Below, in pieces: positions 8,399-17,524 of a stretch of 64,000 nucleotides of DNA (position 1 is the first letter of the stretch; each line of letters opens with the position of its first letter). Below the pieces are notes generated by a model. The model searched no databases. It saw nothing but the letters and a program-made list of their open reading frames with translations, and was not told where the DNA came from. This DNA is from Pseudomonadota bacterium (GTDB taxonomy: Bacteria > Pseudomonadota > Alphaproteobacteria > Rhizobiales > Xanthobacteraceae), in the NCBI GenBank assembly GCA_023386635.1, contig JAEWJH010000094.1, positions 1 through 64,000 of the forward strand, in the 5' to 3' direction. The translations under genes and the position numbers were made by a program.

Positions 8399-9346
8399 TC
8401 AGCCGAGATCGATCCGCAGGATTTCCGGCGGCACACCGAGCCGCAGCGGCACGGCACTGGTGCCGAGCCCGCCCGAGACGATCATGTGACGATCGTTCTC
8501 GACGATGTGTCCATAGGCGAAGCGCTGGCCATAGGCCGACGGCACCCAATGCGACCACAGGCCGGGCACGCGGATCTGTCCGCCATGGGTGTGGCCCGCA
8601 AGCGTGAGGCTGACGCGGCGCGGCATGTGCACGAACGCATCCGGCTCGTGCACCATCAGGATCACCGGATCGTCGGTGGTGACCAGCGCCATGGTTCCCG
8701 GCAGATCGTCGACGCCGCGAAACCGTCCGCGACCGATCCGGTGCGCGATCGTGCAGCCGAGCCCGGCGAGCCAGAACCGCGCATCCGGCGGCCCGAGCAG
8801 CAGCGCGTCGTTCTCCAGCGCCGGAATGCGCGCGAGCTTGAGCGCTGCGCGCACGCTCTCGATTCCGTGCCACCAGTCGTGGTTGCCGTAGATCGCATAG
8901 ACGCCGAGTGGCGCTTTCAGTTCGGCCAGCACGGCCGCCCAGGCGGCGTCCGGCACCGTCTCGGTGATGAAGCGGTGATGCGCGACGTAATCGCCAAGCA
9001 GCAGGATCAGGTCGCAGCCGAGCGCATTGGTCCGCGCAACGATCTCCTCGACCCGCGGCAGCGCCATATTCGGCCCGGCGGCATGGATGTCGGCGACGAC
9101 CCCGATGGAGAGTTTCCGGCCAGCCGGCCAGCCGGGCGGGGTGAGCCGATAACGGGTGAGGACCAGGTCGTTGGCCGCCTCGTTGGCGGCATAGGCCGTG
9201 GTGCCGGCGCCCATCAGGCCGGTTATGCCGGCCACGCCGAAACCCGCCGTCAGCAGTCGCCGCCGGGTCAACCCTCTGCCTTGTGCCGGGCCTTGCGCGG
9301 GGCTTGGCGCGGGGCTTGGCGCCATCGTGTCGCGTGTGAGAACCAT
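8399..9346 (-). CDS. Tat-exported metallophosphoesterase
   Basis: A 315-residue calcineurin-like phosphoesterase. The N-terminus from the ATG encoding M-V-L-T-R-D-T carries a Pro/Ala/Gln repeat followed by the twin-arginine motif LTRRRLLTAGFG (Arg 28-30) and a hydrophobic stretch ending near AYAANEA, so export of the folded protein by Tat is expected. The metal-binding blocks are complete: VVADIHAAG, LLLGDYVAH, YGNHDWW, LMVHEPD and AGHTHGGQ. Similar proteins are called phosphodiesterase YaeI-like. The exact substrate is unknown. It converges on the L,D-transpeptidase terminator. Confidence 0.9.
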   Translation of the reverse strand: MVLTRDTMAPSPAPSPAQGPAQGRGLTRRRLLTAGFGVAGITGLMGAGTTAYAANEAANDLVLTRYRLTPPGWPAGRKLSIGVVADIHAAGPNMALPRVEEIVARTNALGCDLILLLGDYVAHHRFITETVPDAAWAAVLAELKAPLGVYAIYGNHDWWHGIESVRAALKLARIPALENDALLLGPPDARFWLAGLGCTIAHRIGRGRFRGVDDLPGTMALVTTDDPVILMVHEPDAFVHMPRRVSLTLAGHTHGGQIRVPGLWSHWVPSAYGQRFAYGHIVENDRHMIVSGGLGTSAVPLRLGVPPEILRIDLG

Positions 9347-9472
9347 GGGGCTGTTGTAGCGGCCAAACCTGAAGGGACGTCTAAGGAGGGTGTCGGGAGA
9401 CAGGGCAAACCCCGCCGACATGGCTAAACCGTGACCTGCCCGGCTAGCGGCTGTGGCCTTGGTTAAGCCGTC

Positions 9473-10333
9473 CTATTCGTCCGGCCGCTCGTCGGCCTCG
9501 TCAGCGGCTTCGCCCTCCATCGGGCGCGGGCGCGGCAATGGCACCACGCCGGTGACGACCCCGGAGGCCGTCGCGGTCAGCACATTCCATTGGCACATTT
9601 TGTAGTTGTTGCGCCGCTCGGCGAGATCGATGTGGACATGCTCCTCGTGATAGCCGTCCGAGCCGGGGCCGAGCACCGTTGCGAATTTTTCGCACGCCGC
9701 CGCTTTCAGCGTTTCGCGCAATTCCTTGTTCGCCAGCAGGTCGGTCGGAAACAGCTCCGAGCCATCGGTGAAGCTCACCGAGTGGATATCGATGGCATTG
9801 CCCTTGCCGTGCTCGCTGACCTTGGCGCCGACAATGCGATTGCGGCCGCGGCATTCATAAGAGCCCGTGCCGTCGATGCTGCGCAGCGTCCGGCCGCCTG
9901 CTTTCAGGATCGTCGTCAGTTCGTCACGCACGAAATGCGCGAAGGTACCGGCCATCCGGCACCGTAACGTCAGCGGCGGGTTGATCGTCACCTGGCTCTT
10001 GTCGTGCAGGAAGATGGTGCGCATCCGCACCATGTCGGGACCGCCGCACTGGCCGGGACCGATCAGCCGCGGCAGCGGTTCGATCAGCGCCACCGCATCG
10101 AGATCGACGAGGCATGGCGTCGGCTGGGCGGTGACGGACGCGGGGTCGAAATCGAGCCCGGCGACCGCTTCCGCGAGGGAACGCGGCTCGATCGGCACGA
10201 CGATCTTCGGACGCTGGCGCGGCAGCGGGACATCCTGCGCCACCGCCAGAACCGGCGATGTCAGCATCAGGACCAAGGCCAGCAGGAAACGCCGTATCGG
10301 CCGGCCCTGCACTATCGCGATCCGCCACGTCAC
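9473..10333 (-). CDS. extensin-like family protein (exported)
   Basis: A 286-residue protein with a signal peptide (RRFLLALVLMLTSPVLAVAQ, roughly residues 14-33), then a Pro-rich segment with LPRQRPKI, and the extensin_2 C-terminal domain: CGGPDMVRM, TLRCRMAGTFAHFVRDEL and a block around SEHGKGNAIDIHSVSFTDG that has the H-x-x-G-x-A-x-D pattern of LAS-type metallopeptidase folds. The family is found in Hyphomicrobiales and is probably cell-wall associated; no activity is established that I know of. The first start is a GTG, and a second GTG at 10312 is possible. Confidence 0.85.
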   Translation of the reverse strand: MTWRIAIVQGRPIRRFLLALVLMLTSPVLAVAQDVPLPRQRPKIVVPIEPRSLAEAVAGLDFDPASVTAQPTPCLVDLDAVALIEPLPRLIGPGQCGGPDMVRMRTIFLHDKSQVTINPPLTLRCRMAGTFAHFVRDELTTILKAGGRTLRSIDGTGSYECRGRNRIVGAKVSEHGKGNAIDIHSVSFTDGSELFPTDLLANKELRETLKAAACEKFATVLGPGSDGYHEEHVHIDLAERRNNYKMCQWNVLTATASGVVTGVVPLPRPRPMEGEAADEADERPDE

Positions 10334-10485
10334 CGGGTCAGGTTAAGGTGTTCGTCCCGGGAAAGCGAGCGGAACCGGGACTGCGCACAACGACCATCGG
10401 TTGCGCGCGCCGCGCCGCGCGCTAACCTCGGCATAAGCCGCGGGCAAACAGACGGCGAAGGGGCGGAACCATCAGGGAGAGGTCC

Positions 10486-12126
10486 ATGCAGGGTCTGATG
10501 CAAGACTGGCCGCTGCTGATCCATCGCATCATCGATCATGCCGCGATCCAGCACGGCGGACGCAAGGTGATCAGCCGCTCGGTCGAGGGACCGATCCACA
10601 CCACCGATTACGCAACGATCCGCCGCCGCGCGCTGAAAGTCGCGCAACGTCTTGCGCGCGACGGCATCCGCAACGGCGATCGCGTCGCGACGCTGGCGTG
10701 GAATACGTGGCGGCATCTCGAAGCCTGGTACGGCATCACCGGCATCGGCGCCGTTTATCACACCGTCAATCCGCGGCTGTTTCCCGACCAGCAGATCTGG
10801 ATCATCAACCACGCCGAGGATCGCGTGATGATGACCGATCTCACCTTCGTGCCGCTGTTGGAAAAGCTCGCCGACAAGCTGCCGAGCATCGAGCGCTACA
10901 TCGTCTTCACCGACGGCGCGCACATGCCGAAAACCACGCTGAAGAACGCCGTCGCCTATGAAGACTGGATTGGCGAGGTGGATGGCGATTTTACGTGGAT
11001 GTCGTTCGACGAGAACACCGCGGCCGGCATGTGCTACACGTCCGGCACCACCGGGCATCCCAAGGGCGTCCTTTATTCGCACCGCTCCAACGTGCTGCAC
11101 GCCTTCATGGCGGCGCTGCCGGATTCCAAGGGCCTGCGCGCGACCGATATCTGCATGCCCGTGGTGCCGCTGTTCCACGCCAACGGCTGGTCGCTCGCCT
11201 TCTCGACCCCGATGGTCGGCGCAACCTTCGTGCTGCCCGGTGCGAAGATGGACGGCGCGTCGATCTACGAACTGCTCGACACCTATAAGGTGACGTTCAC
11301 CGCCGCGGTGCCGACCGTCTGGCTGATGCTGCTGCAGCATATGGAAGCCAACAACCTGAAGCTGCCCTATCTCAAGCGGGTGGTGATCGGCGGCTCGGCC
11401 TGCCCGCGCGCGATGACCGAGAAATTCGAGAACAATTACGGCGTCGAAGTCATCCACGCGTGGGGCATGACCGAGATGTCGCCGCTCGGCTCGCTGTGCA
11501 CCATGAAGCCGGACTATGCCGGTCTCACCGGCGCGGCGCGGCTCGACCTGCAGCAGACGCAAGGCCATCCGCCGTTCGGCGTCGAGATGAAGATCACCGA
11601 CGACAACGGACGCGTGCTGCCGTGGGACGGCAAGACCTTCGGCCGGCTCAAGGTGCGCGGACCTGCGGTCGCGCGCGAATATTTCAAGGGCGACGGCGGC
11701 GATATCCTCGACGACGAAGGTTTCTTCGACACCGGAGACGTCGCCACCATCGACCCGCATGGCTACATGCACGTCACCGACCGCGCCAAGGACGTGATCA
11801 AGTCAGGCGGTGAATGGATCTCCACCATCGAGCTGGAGAACCTCGCGGTGGGCCATCCCAAGGTCGCGGAAGCGGCGGTGATCGGCGCGCCACACCCGAA
11901 ATGGGACGAGCGGCCGCTGCTGATCGTCGTGCTCAAGGAAGGCGAGCGCGCGACCCGCGAGGAACTGCTCGGCTTCATGCGCGACAAGGTCGCCCGCTGG
12001 TGGCTGCCGGACGACGTGGTGTTCGTTAAGGAAATCCCCCACACCGCCACCGGCAAGATCCAGAAAACCGCGCTGCGCGAGCAGTTCAAAGGCCATGTCC
12101 TGCCGACCGTGCAGGCGGCGGAATAG
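10486..12126 (+). CDS. AMP-forming acyl-CoA ligase (long-chain fatty-acid / methylthiopropionyl type)
   Basis: A 546-residue ANL-superfamily enzyme that activates a carboxylic acid to acyl-AMP and then acyl-CoA in the cytoplasm. The phosphate-binding loop YTSGTTGHPKG is at residues 184-194, the adenylate motif WGMTEMSP begins at 326, the hinge region is around DTGDVATIDPHGYMHVTDRAKD, and the C-terminal catalytic lysine lies in TATGKIQKTALREQF. Overall pattern (VYHTVNPRLFPDQQIWIINHAEDR) matches the FadD/AlkK and 3-methylthiopropionyl-CoA ligase subgroup. Substrate chain length cannot be read from sequence. A GGGAGAGG sequence just before the start serves as ribosome-binding site. The DUF898 gene follows after 63 bases. 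Confidence 0.92.
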   Translation: MQGLMQDWPLLIHRIIDHAAIQHGGRKVISRSVEGPIHTTDYATIRRRALKVAQRLARDGIRNGDRVATLAWNTWRHLEAWYGITGIGAVYHTVNPRLFPDQQIWIINHAEDRVMMTDLTFVPLLEKLADKLPSIERYIVFTDGAHMPKTTLKNAVAYEDWIGEVDGDFTWMSFDENTAAGMCYTSGTTGHPKGVLYSHRSNVLHAFMAALPDSKGLRATDICMPVVPLFHANGWSLAFSTPMVGATFVLPGAKMDGASIYELLDTYKVTFTAAVPTVWLMLLQHMEANNLKLPYLKRVVIGGSACPRAMTEKFENNYGVEVIHAWGMTEMSPLGSLCTMKPDYAGLTGAARLDLQQTQGHPPFGVEMKITDDNGRVLPWDGKTFGRLKVRGPAVAREYFKGDGGDILDDEGFFDTGDVATIDPHGYMHVTDRAKDVIKSGGEWISTIELENLAVGHPKVAEAAVIGAPHPKWDERPLLIVVLKEGERATREELLGFMRDKVARWWLPDDVVFVKEIPHTATGKIQKTALREQFKGHVLPTVQAAE

Positions 12127-12189
12127 CGCGCAACACTCCGGTCCGGGCCGGCATTGCCTGCCCGCCGCCGCTCGACTATCCCTGCCGGG

Positions 12190-13449
12190 ATGACCAGCCC
12201 TCCCGCGCCGGCGGCCTCGCCGTTCCCGATCCGGTTTACCGGCGACGCGCGCGCCTATTGGCGCCTGCTGACCCGCGGCGCGGTGCTGCTGATGGTCACG
12301 CTCGGCATCTACCGGTTCTGGCTGACCACCGACGTGCGCCGGTTCCTGTGGTCGAGCACCGAGGTCGATGGCGAGAGCATCGAATATTCCGGAACGGCGA
12401 CCGAACTGCTGACCGGCTTCCTGATCGCGCTAGCGCTGCTGGTTCCGGTCTATGCGGCCTTCTTTCTCGCCGCGCTCGACGTCGGCGCGCTCGGGGAGAT
12501 GTCCGGTTCGCTCGGTCTCTTCCTGTTGTTCGTGCTCGGCCAGTATGCCGTGTTCCGCGCGCGCCGCTACCGCGCCTCGCGCACGATCTATCGCGGGTTG
12601 CGCTTCCATCAGGAAGGCTCGGCGGTGCGCTACGCCATCTGCGCCACGTTCTGGTGGGGGCTCACCGCGCTGACCTTCGGCCTCGCCTTCCCGTGGAAGG
12701 AATCGCGGCTGGAACGGTACAAGCTCCGGCACACTTTCTACGGGACGCTGCCCGGCCGCTTTGAGGGCTACGGCTTTTCGCTGTTCCTGCGCGGCCTGCC
12801 GCTGTGGATCGTGCTGGCGCTGCCGCTTGCCGCCGGCCTCACCGCGCTCGCCCAGACCTTCGATCCCGAACTGCTGGACCGTGCCTTTGCCGAAAGCAGC
12901 AACGATTTCCTCGAGCGCATCGCCAACGACAACCCGGAATTCGCCGGCGCGATCATCTTCGCGCTGCTGTCGGCCGGGGCGACGCTGACGCTCGGCCTGC
13001 TGCTTTATCCGGCTTACCAAGCGATCCGCACCCGCTGGTGGGTGTCAGGGCTGCGGCTTGGCCCCATCACCGCGCGCTCGCATCTGCGCACCGTGCCGAT
13101 GTACGGCCTTTATCTCCGCTTTGCCGGGCTGGTGCTGCTGTTCGTGCTGGCGCTCGGCCTTGCCGCGATCCCGCTGGTCTTGCTGTACGGCGCGCTGCTG
13201 GGCAATGGCGACGTCTCGATCCTGCGCGAGTTCGCCGCCTCGCTGATCGGCCTCGGCTTCTACGTGATCGCCATGCTCGGCCTGTCGACCCTGTACCGCG
13301 GCGCCGTGGTGATGCCGCAGTGGCGTCTCACGGTCGAATCGACTGAACTCTCCGGCCTCGCCAGCCTCGACCATGTGGAGGCCGCGGGCGAGCCCGGCTC
13401 CCCGGTCGGCGAAGGATTGGCGGATGCCCTGCATGTCGGCGGAATTTGA
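12190..13449 (+). CDS. DUF898 (YjgN-family) multi-spanning membrane protein
   Basis: A 419-residue inner-membrane protein. The first block, FTGDARAYWRLLTRGAVLLMVTLGIYRFWLTTDVRRFLWSS, is the DUF898 hallmark, and the YRxSRTIYRGLRF and FPWKESRLERYKLRHTFYG repeats recur as in YjgN. At least six hydrophobic segments are visible. I chose the ATG at 12190 because it starts just before the Pro/Ala leader and the family core. It is followed by the M48 protease gene after 3 bases and then the DUF1499 gene, so all three form one operon. Function is unknown. Confidence 0.88.
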   Translation: MTSPPAPAASPFPIRFTGDARAYWRLLTRGAVLLMVTLGIYRFWLTTDVRRFLWSSTEVDGESIEYSGTATELLTGFLIALALLVPVYAAFFLAALDVGALGEMSGSLGLFLLFVLGQYAVFRARRYRASRTIYRGLRFHQEGSAVRYAICATFWWGLTALTFGLAFPWKESRLERYKLRHTFYGTLPGRFEGYGFSLFLRGLPLWIVLALPLAAGLTALAQTFDPELLDRAFAESSNDFLERIANDNPEFAGAIIFALLSAGATLTLGLLLYPAYQAIRTRWWVSGLRLGPITARSHLRTVPMYGLYLRFAGLVLLFVLALGLAAIPLVLLYGALLGNGDVSILREFAASLIGLGFYVIAMLGLSTLYRGAVVMPQWRLTVESTELSGLASLDHVEAAGEPGSPVGEGLADALHVGGI

Positions 13450-13452
13450 TCC

Positions 13453-14556
13453 ATGACCATCGGCGCCGGACTGTTCTATGACGGCAAGACCAGCGCCCGC
13501 CACGACGTGGCGGTGGAGCTGACGGACAAGATGCTGCGCGTCACCGATGCGCAAAGCCGCGTTCTCGCCGAATGGCGCTATGACGAGTTGGAAAGCGTGG
13601 CGACGCCGGACCGGATCATGCGGCTCGCGCGCAAGAACAATCCGGTGCCGGCGCGGCTCGAAGTCGCCGACCCGGCGCTGATTGCCGCTATCGACGATTA
13701 TGCGGAAAGCATCGACCGCACCGGCAAGCTGGCGAAACGCCAGCGCGGCCATGTCGTCGTCTGGACGCTCGCGGCGACGGTGTCGCTGGTGGCCGTCGCG
13801 TGGTTCGGCGTGCCGGTGATCGCGGAAAAGCTCGCGCCGGTGATCCCGGTGTCGCTGGAGCGCAAGCTCGGCGCTGCCGTCGAGATGCAGACCCGCGCCA
13901 TGCTCGACACCGCCAGCGCAAGCGGTGTGCCGTTCGAATGCGGGACCGGCCGCGGTGAAGCCGCGGGTCGCGCCGTCTTTGCCAAACTGATCGCGCGGCT
14001 CAACCAGGATGCCGGACTGCCGGTCACGGTGAAGGCCTCGGTCGTGCGGCGCAAGGAAGCCAACGCCATCGCGCTGCCGGGCGGCACCGTCTATGTGTTC
14101 CAGGGGCTGATCGCGAAAGCCGACAATCCGGACGAACTCGCCGCCGTCATCGCCCACGAGATGGGTCATCTCGCGCATCGCGACGGCACCCGCTCGGTGC
14201 TGCAGGGCGCCGGCCTGTCGTTCCTGTTCGGCATGCTGCTTGGCGACTTCGTCGGCGGCGGCGCCGTGGTGGTCGCCGCGCGCACCGTGCTGCAATCCTC
14301 CTACACCCGGGACGTCGAGACAGCGGCGGACGCCTATGCCGTCGATCTGATGAACCAGATCGGCGGCAACGCCCGCGCGCTCGGCACGCTGCTGACGCGG
14401 ATCGGCGGCGCCACCGAGCCGGGCATGAAGATCCTGATGGATCATCCCGACACGCGGCTGCGCGTGTCCGTCATCAATGCGCGCGCCCGCGCGAGCAATG
14501 GCACGCCGCTGCTCGATCCCGCGGAATGGGCTGCGCTGAAGAAAGTGTGCGGATAA
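13453..14556 (+). CDS. membrane-anchored M48-family zinc metallopeptidase
   Basis: A 367-residue Ste24/HtpX-like protease. Zinc motif HEMGH is at residues 235-239, followed by LAHRDGTRSVLQG, and the third ligand lies in the later TRDVETAADAYAVDLM segment (ExxAD pattern). One hydrophobic helix at about 97-117 anchors it; the N-terminal 90 residues form a separate domain with a FYDGKTSARHDVAVEL beginning. The catalytic domain probably faces the periplasm, judging from BepA/LoiP-type relatives. It is located 3 bases after DUF898 and 4 bases before DUF1499, implying joint expression and possibly a shared role in membrane quality control, which is inference. Confidence 0.92.
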   Translation: MTIGAGLFYDGKTSARHDVAVELTDKMLRVTDAQSRVLAEWRYDELESVATPDRIMRLARKNNPVPARLEVADPALIAAIDDYAESIDRTGKLAKRQRGHVVVWTLAATVSLVAVAWFGVPVIAEKLAPVIPVSLERKLGAAVEMQTRAMLDTASASGVPFECGTGRGEAAGRAVFAKLIARLNQDAGLPVTVKASVVRRKEANAIALPGGTVYVFQGLIAKADNPDELAAVIAHEMGHLAHRDGTRSVLQGAGLSFLFGMLLGDFVGGGAVVVAARTVLQSSYTRDVETAADAYAVDLMNQIGGNARALGTLLTRIGGATEPGMKILMDHPDTRLRVSVINARARASNGTPLLDPAEWAALKKVCG

Positions 14557-14560
14557 TCCG

Positions 14561-15421
14561 ATGGCCCGTCGGCGTTTCTCCGAACAGATGCAGTCCGGCG
14601 CCGCGCTATGGTCCCGGCGCATCGCCGTGTTCGCGCTGATCGTCGCGGCATTGTCCGTGGTGGTGATCCGCTCCGAGCTGCTGGAGATCGGTCCGTCGCT
14701 TGCAACCTTCGCCGCGGCGCTCGTGTTCGCCGTATTCGCGATCCTGCTCGGCATCGTCGCGCTGATCGCGATCTGGCGGCAGGGCTTGAACGGCCTCGGC
14801 TCGGCGCTGCTCGGCATCGTGCTTGCCGCCGCGTTGCTGCCCTATCCGGCCTATCTCGCCTATCGCAACTATAAGCAGCCGAGCGTGCCGGACGTCACCA
14901 CCGACACCGCCGATCCGCCGCGCTACGACGTGATCGCGCGATTGCGCGAGCGCGGCAGCAACGATTTTTCCGCCGCCAAGGCGCAGGCGCAGAAGACGGC
15001 ATTTCCCGATCTCGCGCCGTTGCAGGTCTCCTCACCGCCTGCCGTGGTCTACAACGCCGCGCTCGACGTCGTCACCAAGCGCAAGTGGCGCGTGGTCGAC
15101 GCGCGGGCGCCGGTCGCCGGACGCCGCGACGGCATCGTCGAAGCGGTGGCGCGCTCGCCGGTCATGGGCTTTCGCGATTATGTGGTGATCCGTGTGCGCG
15201 CCAGCGGCAAGGAGACCCGCGTCGATGCGCGCTCCGCCGCGCGCTATCCGTTCCTCGATCTCGGCGGCGAGAACGCGACGCGCGTGCGCGCGCTGCTTGA
15301 GGATATCGACGAGGCAAGCTCAACCGCGCAGGCCCGGCTCGACCGCGAAGCCGAGCGCAACGCTGAACGCGCCGCCGAAAAGAACGCGACGCCGCAGAAA
15401 CCCGTTCAGCGCAAACGGTAG
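14561..15421 (+). CDS. DUF1499 domain membrane protein
   Basis: A 286-residue protein with three N-terminal hydrophobic segments (about residues 18-100) followed by a soluble DUF1499 domain: PPRYDVI, FPDLAPLQV, VYNAALDVVTKRKWRVVDA, then GIVEAVARSPVMGFRDYVVIRVR and the closing RSAARYPFLDLGGENATRVRALLEDID. The C-terminal 30 residues are highly charged (Glu, Arg, Ala). It is the third gene of the DUF898-M48-DUF1499 operon. Its 3' end overlaps the convergent MBL-hydrolase gene by 16 bases. Function is unknown. Confidence 0.87.
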   Translation: MARRRFSEQMQSGAALWSRRIAVFALIVAALSVVVIRSELLEIGPSLATFAAALVFAVFAILLGIVALIAIWRQGLNGLGSALLGIVLAAALLPYPAYLAYRNYKQPSVPDVTTDTADPPRYDVIARLRERGSNDFSAAKAQAQKTAFPDLAPLQVSSPPAVVYNAALDVVTKRKWRVVDARAPVAGRRDGIVEAVARSPVMGFRDYVVIRVRASGKETRVDARSAARYPFLDLGGENATRVRALLEDIDEASSTAQARLDREAERNAERAAEKNATPQKPVQRKR

Positions 15422-16323
15422 CGTGCGTCAACCGACGGCGGACTGCCGTCGGCGGTGACGACGATGCCGCGCGCCACCAGATCCTCCAGATGCGCCAGCA
15501 CCGACAGGCCGGCGGCTTTGAGCAGCCGCGGATCGATGCCGATATAACTGGCGCGCGCGATGGTCGGAACGTCGGTCTCGCCCTTCGCCAGCCAGTGCAG
15601 GATCGAATCCTCGCGCGCTCTGCGGTGCAAGCGGTAGTAAGCGACGAACCGCACCGCATCCGGAATCGCCGGGCCATGGCCGGGGAAATAAAGCTGCTCG
15701 GGCCGCTCCGACAGCTTGGACAGCGAGCCCATGTAGTCGCTCATGGCGCCGTCCGGCGGCGCGACGATCGAGGTCGACCAGCCCATCACATGATCGCCGG
15801 CGAACAGGATGTCACGATCCTTCAGCGCGAACGCCATGTGGTTGGCGGTGTGCCCCGGCGTCGCCACGGATTCGAGCGCCCAGCCGTCCCCCTCGATCAC
15901 GTCGCCGTCGGCGACGGCGACATCCGGCCTGAAATCCCGGTCGCCCGAGGCATCGAGCGGGCTGATTTCGCCGATGAACAGCGGCCGCGCGGCGCGGTGC
16001 GGTCCTTCCGCATAGACGGTGGCGCCGGTCGCCGCCTTGAGCGCCGGCACCGCCGGCGAATGATCGCGATGGGTATGGGTGACGACGATATGCGTCACCG
16101 TCTCGCCGCGCACGGCATCGAGCAGCGCCTTCACGTGGCGTTCGTCGTCCGGGCCCGGGTCGATGATCGCCACCTTGCCGCGGCCGACGATGTAGCTCAT
16201 CGTCCCTTTGAAGGTGAACGGCCCGGGATTGTCGCACATCACGCGGCGCACGCCGGGCACCGGCTCGTCGACCGTTTCCGGGGCGAGATCGAGTTTCTTG
16301 TTAAACGGAATATCCTCGGCCAT
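15406..16323 (-). CDS. MBL-fold metallo-hydrolase (LACTB2-like)
   Basis: A 305-residue metallo-beta-lactamase fold protein. The metal motif HTHRDH is at residues 83-88, further ligands lie in ATPGHTANHMAF and FAGDHVMGW, and a C-terminal winged-helix-like region (GETDVPTIARASYIGIDPRLLKAAGLSVLAHLEDL) identifies the LACTB2-like subgroup, some of whose members are endoribonucleases. The substrate here is not known. It converges with, and overlaps, the DUF1499 gene and is divergent from the nitroreductase gene about 100 bases away. Confidence 0.9.
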   Translation of the reverse strand: MAEDIPFNKKLDLAPETVDEPVPGVRRVMCDNPGPFTFKGTMSYIVGRGKVAIIDPGPDDERHVKALLDAVRGETVTHIVVTHTHRDHSPAVPALKAATGATVYAEGPHRAARPLFIGEISPLDASGDRDFRPDVAVADGDVIEGDGWALESVATPGHTANHMAFALKDRDILFAGDHVMGWSTSIVAPPDGAMSDYMGSLSKLSERPEQLYFPGHGPAIPDAVRFVAYYRLHRRAREDSILHWLAKGETDVPTIARASYIGIDPRLLKAAGLSVLAHLEDLVARGIVVTADGSPPSVDARYRLR

Positions 16324-16423
16324 GGTCGCTGCCTGGTGCTGAACGGCGCCTCTTAAACTAGTGCCGCCAGCGGTTCAATTCCGCCGCCCCTGACGCCGGG
16401 CTGCCCTGCACGGAGCGAAGACG

Positions 16424-17269
16424 ATGTCGGACAAGCCACTCCACGACACGGTCGCCAGCCGGTTGCAGCAGCGCTTCAACGAGCCGTTCCACACCGACCC
16501 CGCCTGGCAAGGGCTCGATGAATTGGCCCGGATCGCCGGGCATTGTTCGCACCGCAAATTCCGCGCCGACCCGATCGCGCCCGATCTGTTGCGCGCGCTG
16601 TGCGCCTGCGCACTGTCGGCGCCGTCGAAAAGCGACCTGCAGCAGGCAGACCTGATGATCGTCAGCGACGGCCCGCTGCGCGACGCGATCACGCCGCTGC
16701 TCGCCGACATGCCATGGACGCGCGAGGCGCCGGTGTTCATCGTCGTACTCGCCAACGGGCGGCGGCTCAGGCAGTTGAGCGAACGGAAAAGCACGCCGTT
16801 CCCGAACGACCATCTCGATCAGTTCTTCAACGCGTCGGTCGATGCCGGCATCGTGCTGGCGACTTTCATCCGCGCGGCGGAGGCCGTCGGCCTCGGCTGC
16901 TGCCCGATTAGCGTGATCCGCGACCATGCGGCGACCGTGAGTAAGCTGCTCGCCTTGCCCGAGCGCGTCATTCCCGTCGCCGGTCTTTGCGTCGGCTGGC
17001 CGCATTTCCCGAACCGGATCACGCCGCGGCTGCCGCTCGCGGTCACGGTGCATGAAAACACATTCGACGACACCGGCAGCGCCGCTGCGATCGAAACCTA
17101 CGACCGTTATCGCGAGACCGTTCTGCCTTATGCGAAGCAGCGCGCCATCGCCGATTTCGGTGAGCGCGCGCAGTATGGCTGGTCCGACGACAAGGCGCGA
17201 CAATATGCCGTCCCGCAGCGCGCCGATTTCGGCGCATTCGTGCGCGAAAAGGGTTTCAAGCTCGATTAG
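16424..17269 (+). CDS. nitroreductase-family flavoprotein
   Basis: A 281-residue FMN-dependent oxidoreductase of the nitroreductase superfamily, most like NfsA-type enzymes. Visible features are the N-terminal HRKFRADPI followed by ALCACALSAPSKSDLQQADLMIV, and a central VDAGIVLATFIRAAEAVGLGCCPISVIRDHAATV segment that binds the cofactor phosphate in the family, followed by VIPVAGLCVGWP. The physiological substrate is unknown. No partner genes are adjacent. Downstream lies the unusual rnk leader region. Confidence 0.88.
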   Translation: MSDKPLHDTVASRLQQRFNEPFHTDPAWQGLDELARIAGHCSHRKFRADPIAPDLLRALCACALSAPSKSDLQQADLMIVSDGPLRDAITPLLADMPWTREAPVFIVVLANGRRLRQLSERKSTPFPNDHLDQFFNASVDAGIVLATFIRAAEAVGLGCCPISVIRDHAATVSKLLALPERVIPVAGLCVGWPHFPNRITPRLPLAVTVHENTFDDTGSAAAIETYDRYRETVLPYAKQRAIADFGERAQYGWSDDKARQYAVPQRADFGAFVREKGFKLD

Positions 17270-17331
17270 CCGTATTTCGAGCCGCTTCGAGCCATATTGA
17301 CATTTTCCTGCGAGCGCCTAGCTTTCCGATC

Positions 17332-17397
17332 ATGTTCCGCCCGTCGCACCAACAGCAGATCTTTTTTCGCGCGGGACGCCTGCACGCCGGCGTCTAG
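17332..17397 (+). CDS. possible leader peptide (21 codons) in the rnk leader
   Basis: A short ATG-to-TAG reading frame of 21 codons, too short for routine gene calling, lies between the nitroreductase gene and rnk. The peptide is basic and unusual, containing SHQQQIFF and RAGRLHAG. Its stop codon lies inside the left arm of the large inverted repeat at 17396-17433. That arrangement is what a leader peptide coupled to an attenuator would look like, but there is no obvious ribosome-binding sequence and no run of a single amino acid codon beyond three Gln and two Phe. It may be chance. Confidence 0.35.
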   Translation: MFRPSHQQQIFFRAGRLHAGV

Positions 17398-17433
17398 CCC
17401 GGACGTGCGCTTTTTTGATAGCCCGTCCGGGCT
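17396..17433 (+). promoter_or_regulatory. large inverted repeat in the rnk leader
   Basis: AGCCCGGACG (17396-17405) pairs perfectly with CGTCCGGGCT (17424-17433), enclosing an 18-base loop that contains a run of six T. It is 91 bases before the rnk start and immediately follows the 21-codon reading frame. It could be an attenuator-like or RNA-stability element. No T-run follows the right arm, so a simple terminator is unlikely. Confidence 0.5.
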
Positions 17434-17524
17434 GAACTAAACCCTCACAATTCAAACATTCACATACGCAGCCCTGCTGCGTCTTCACCATTCCGTGCAG
17501 CACGCACGATCATGGGAGGCTGAC

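Noticed and set aside
10330..11772. Long - strand open frame opposite the acyl-CoA ligase
   Set aside because: The + strand encodes a complete ligase with every core motif; the opposite frame is a compositional by-product.
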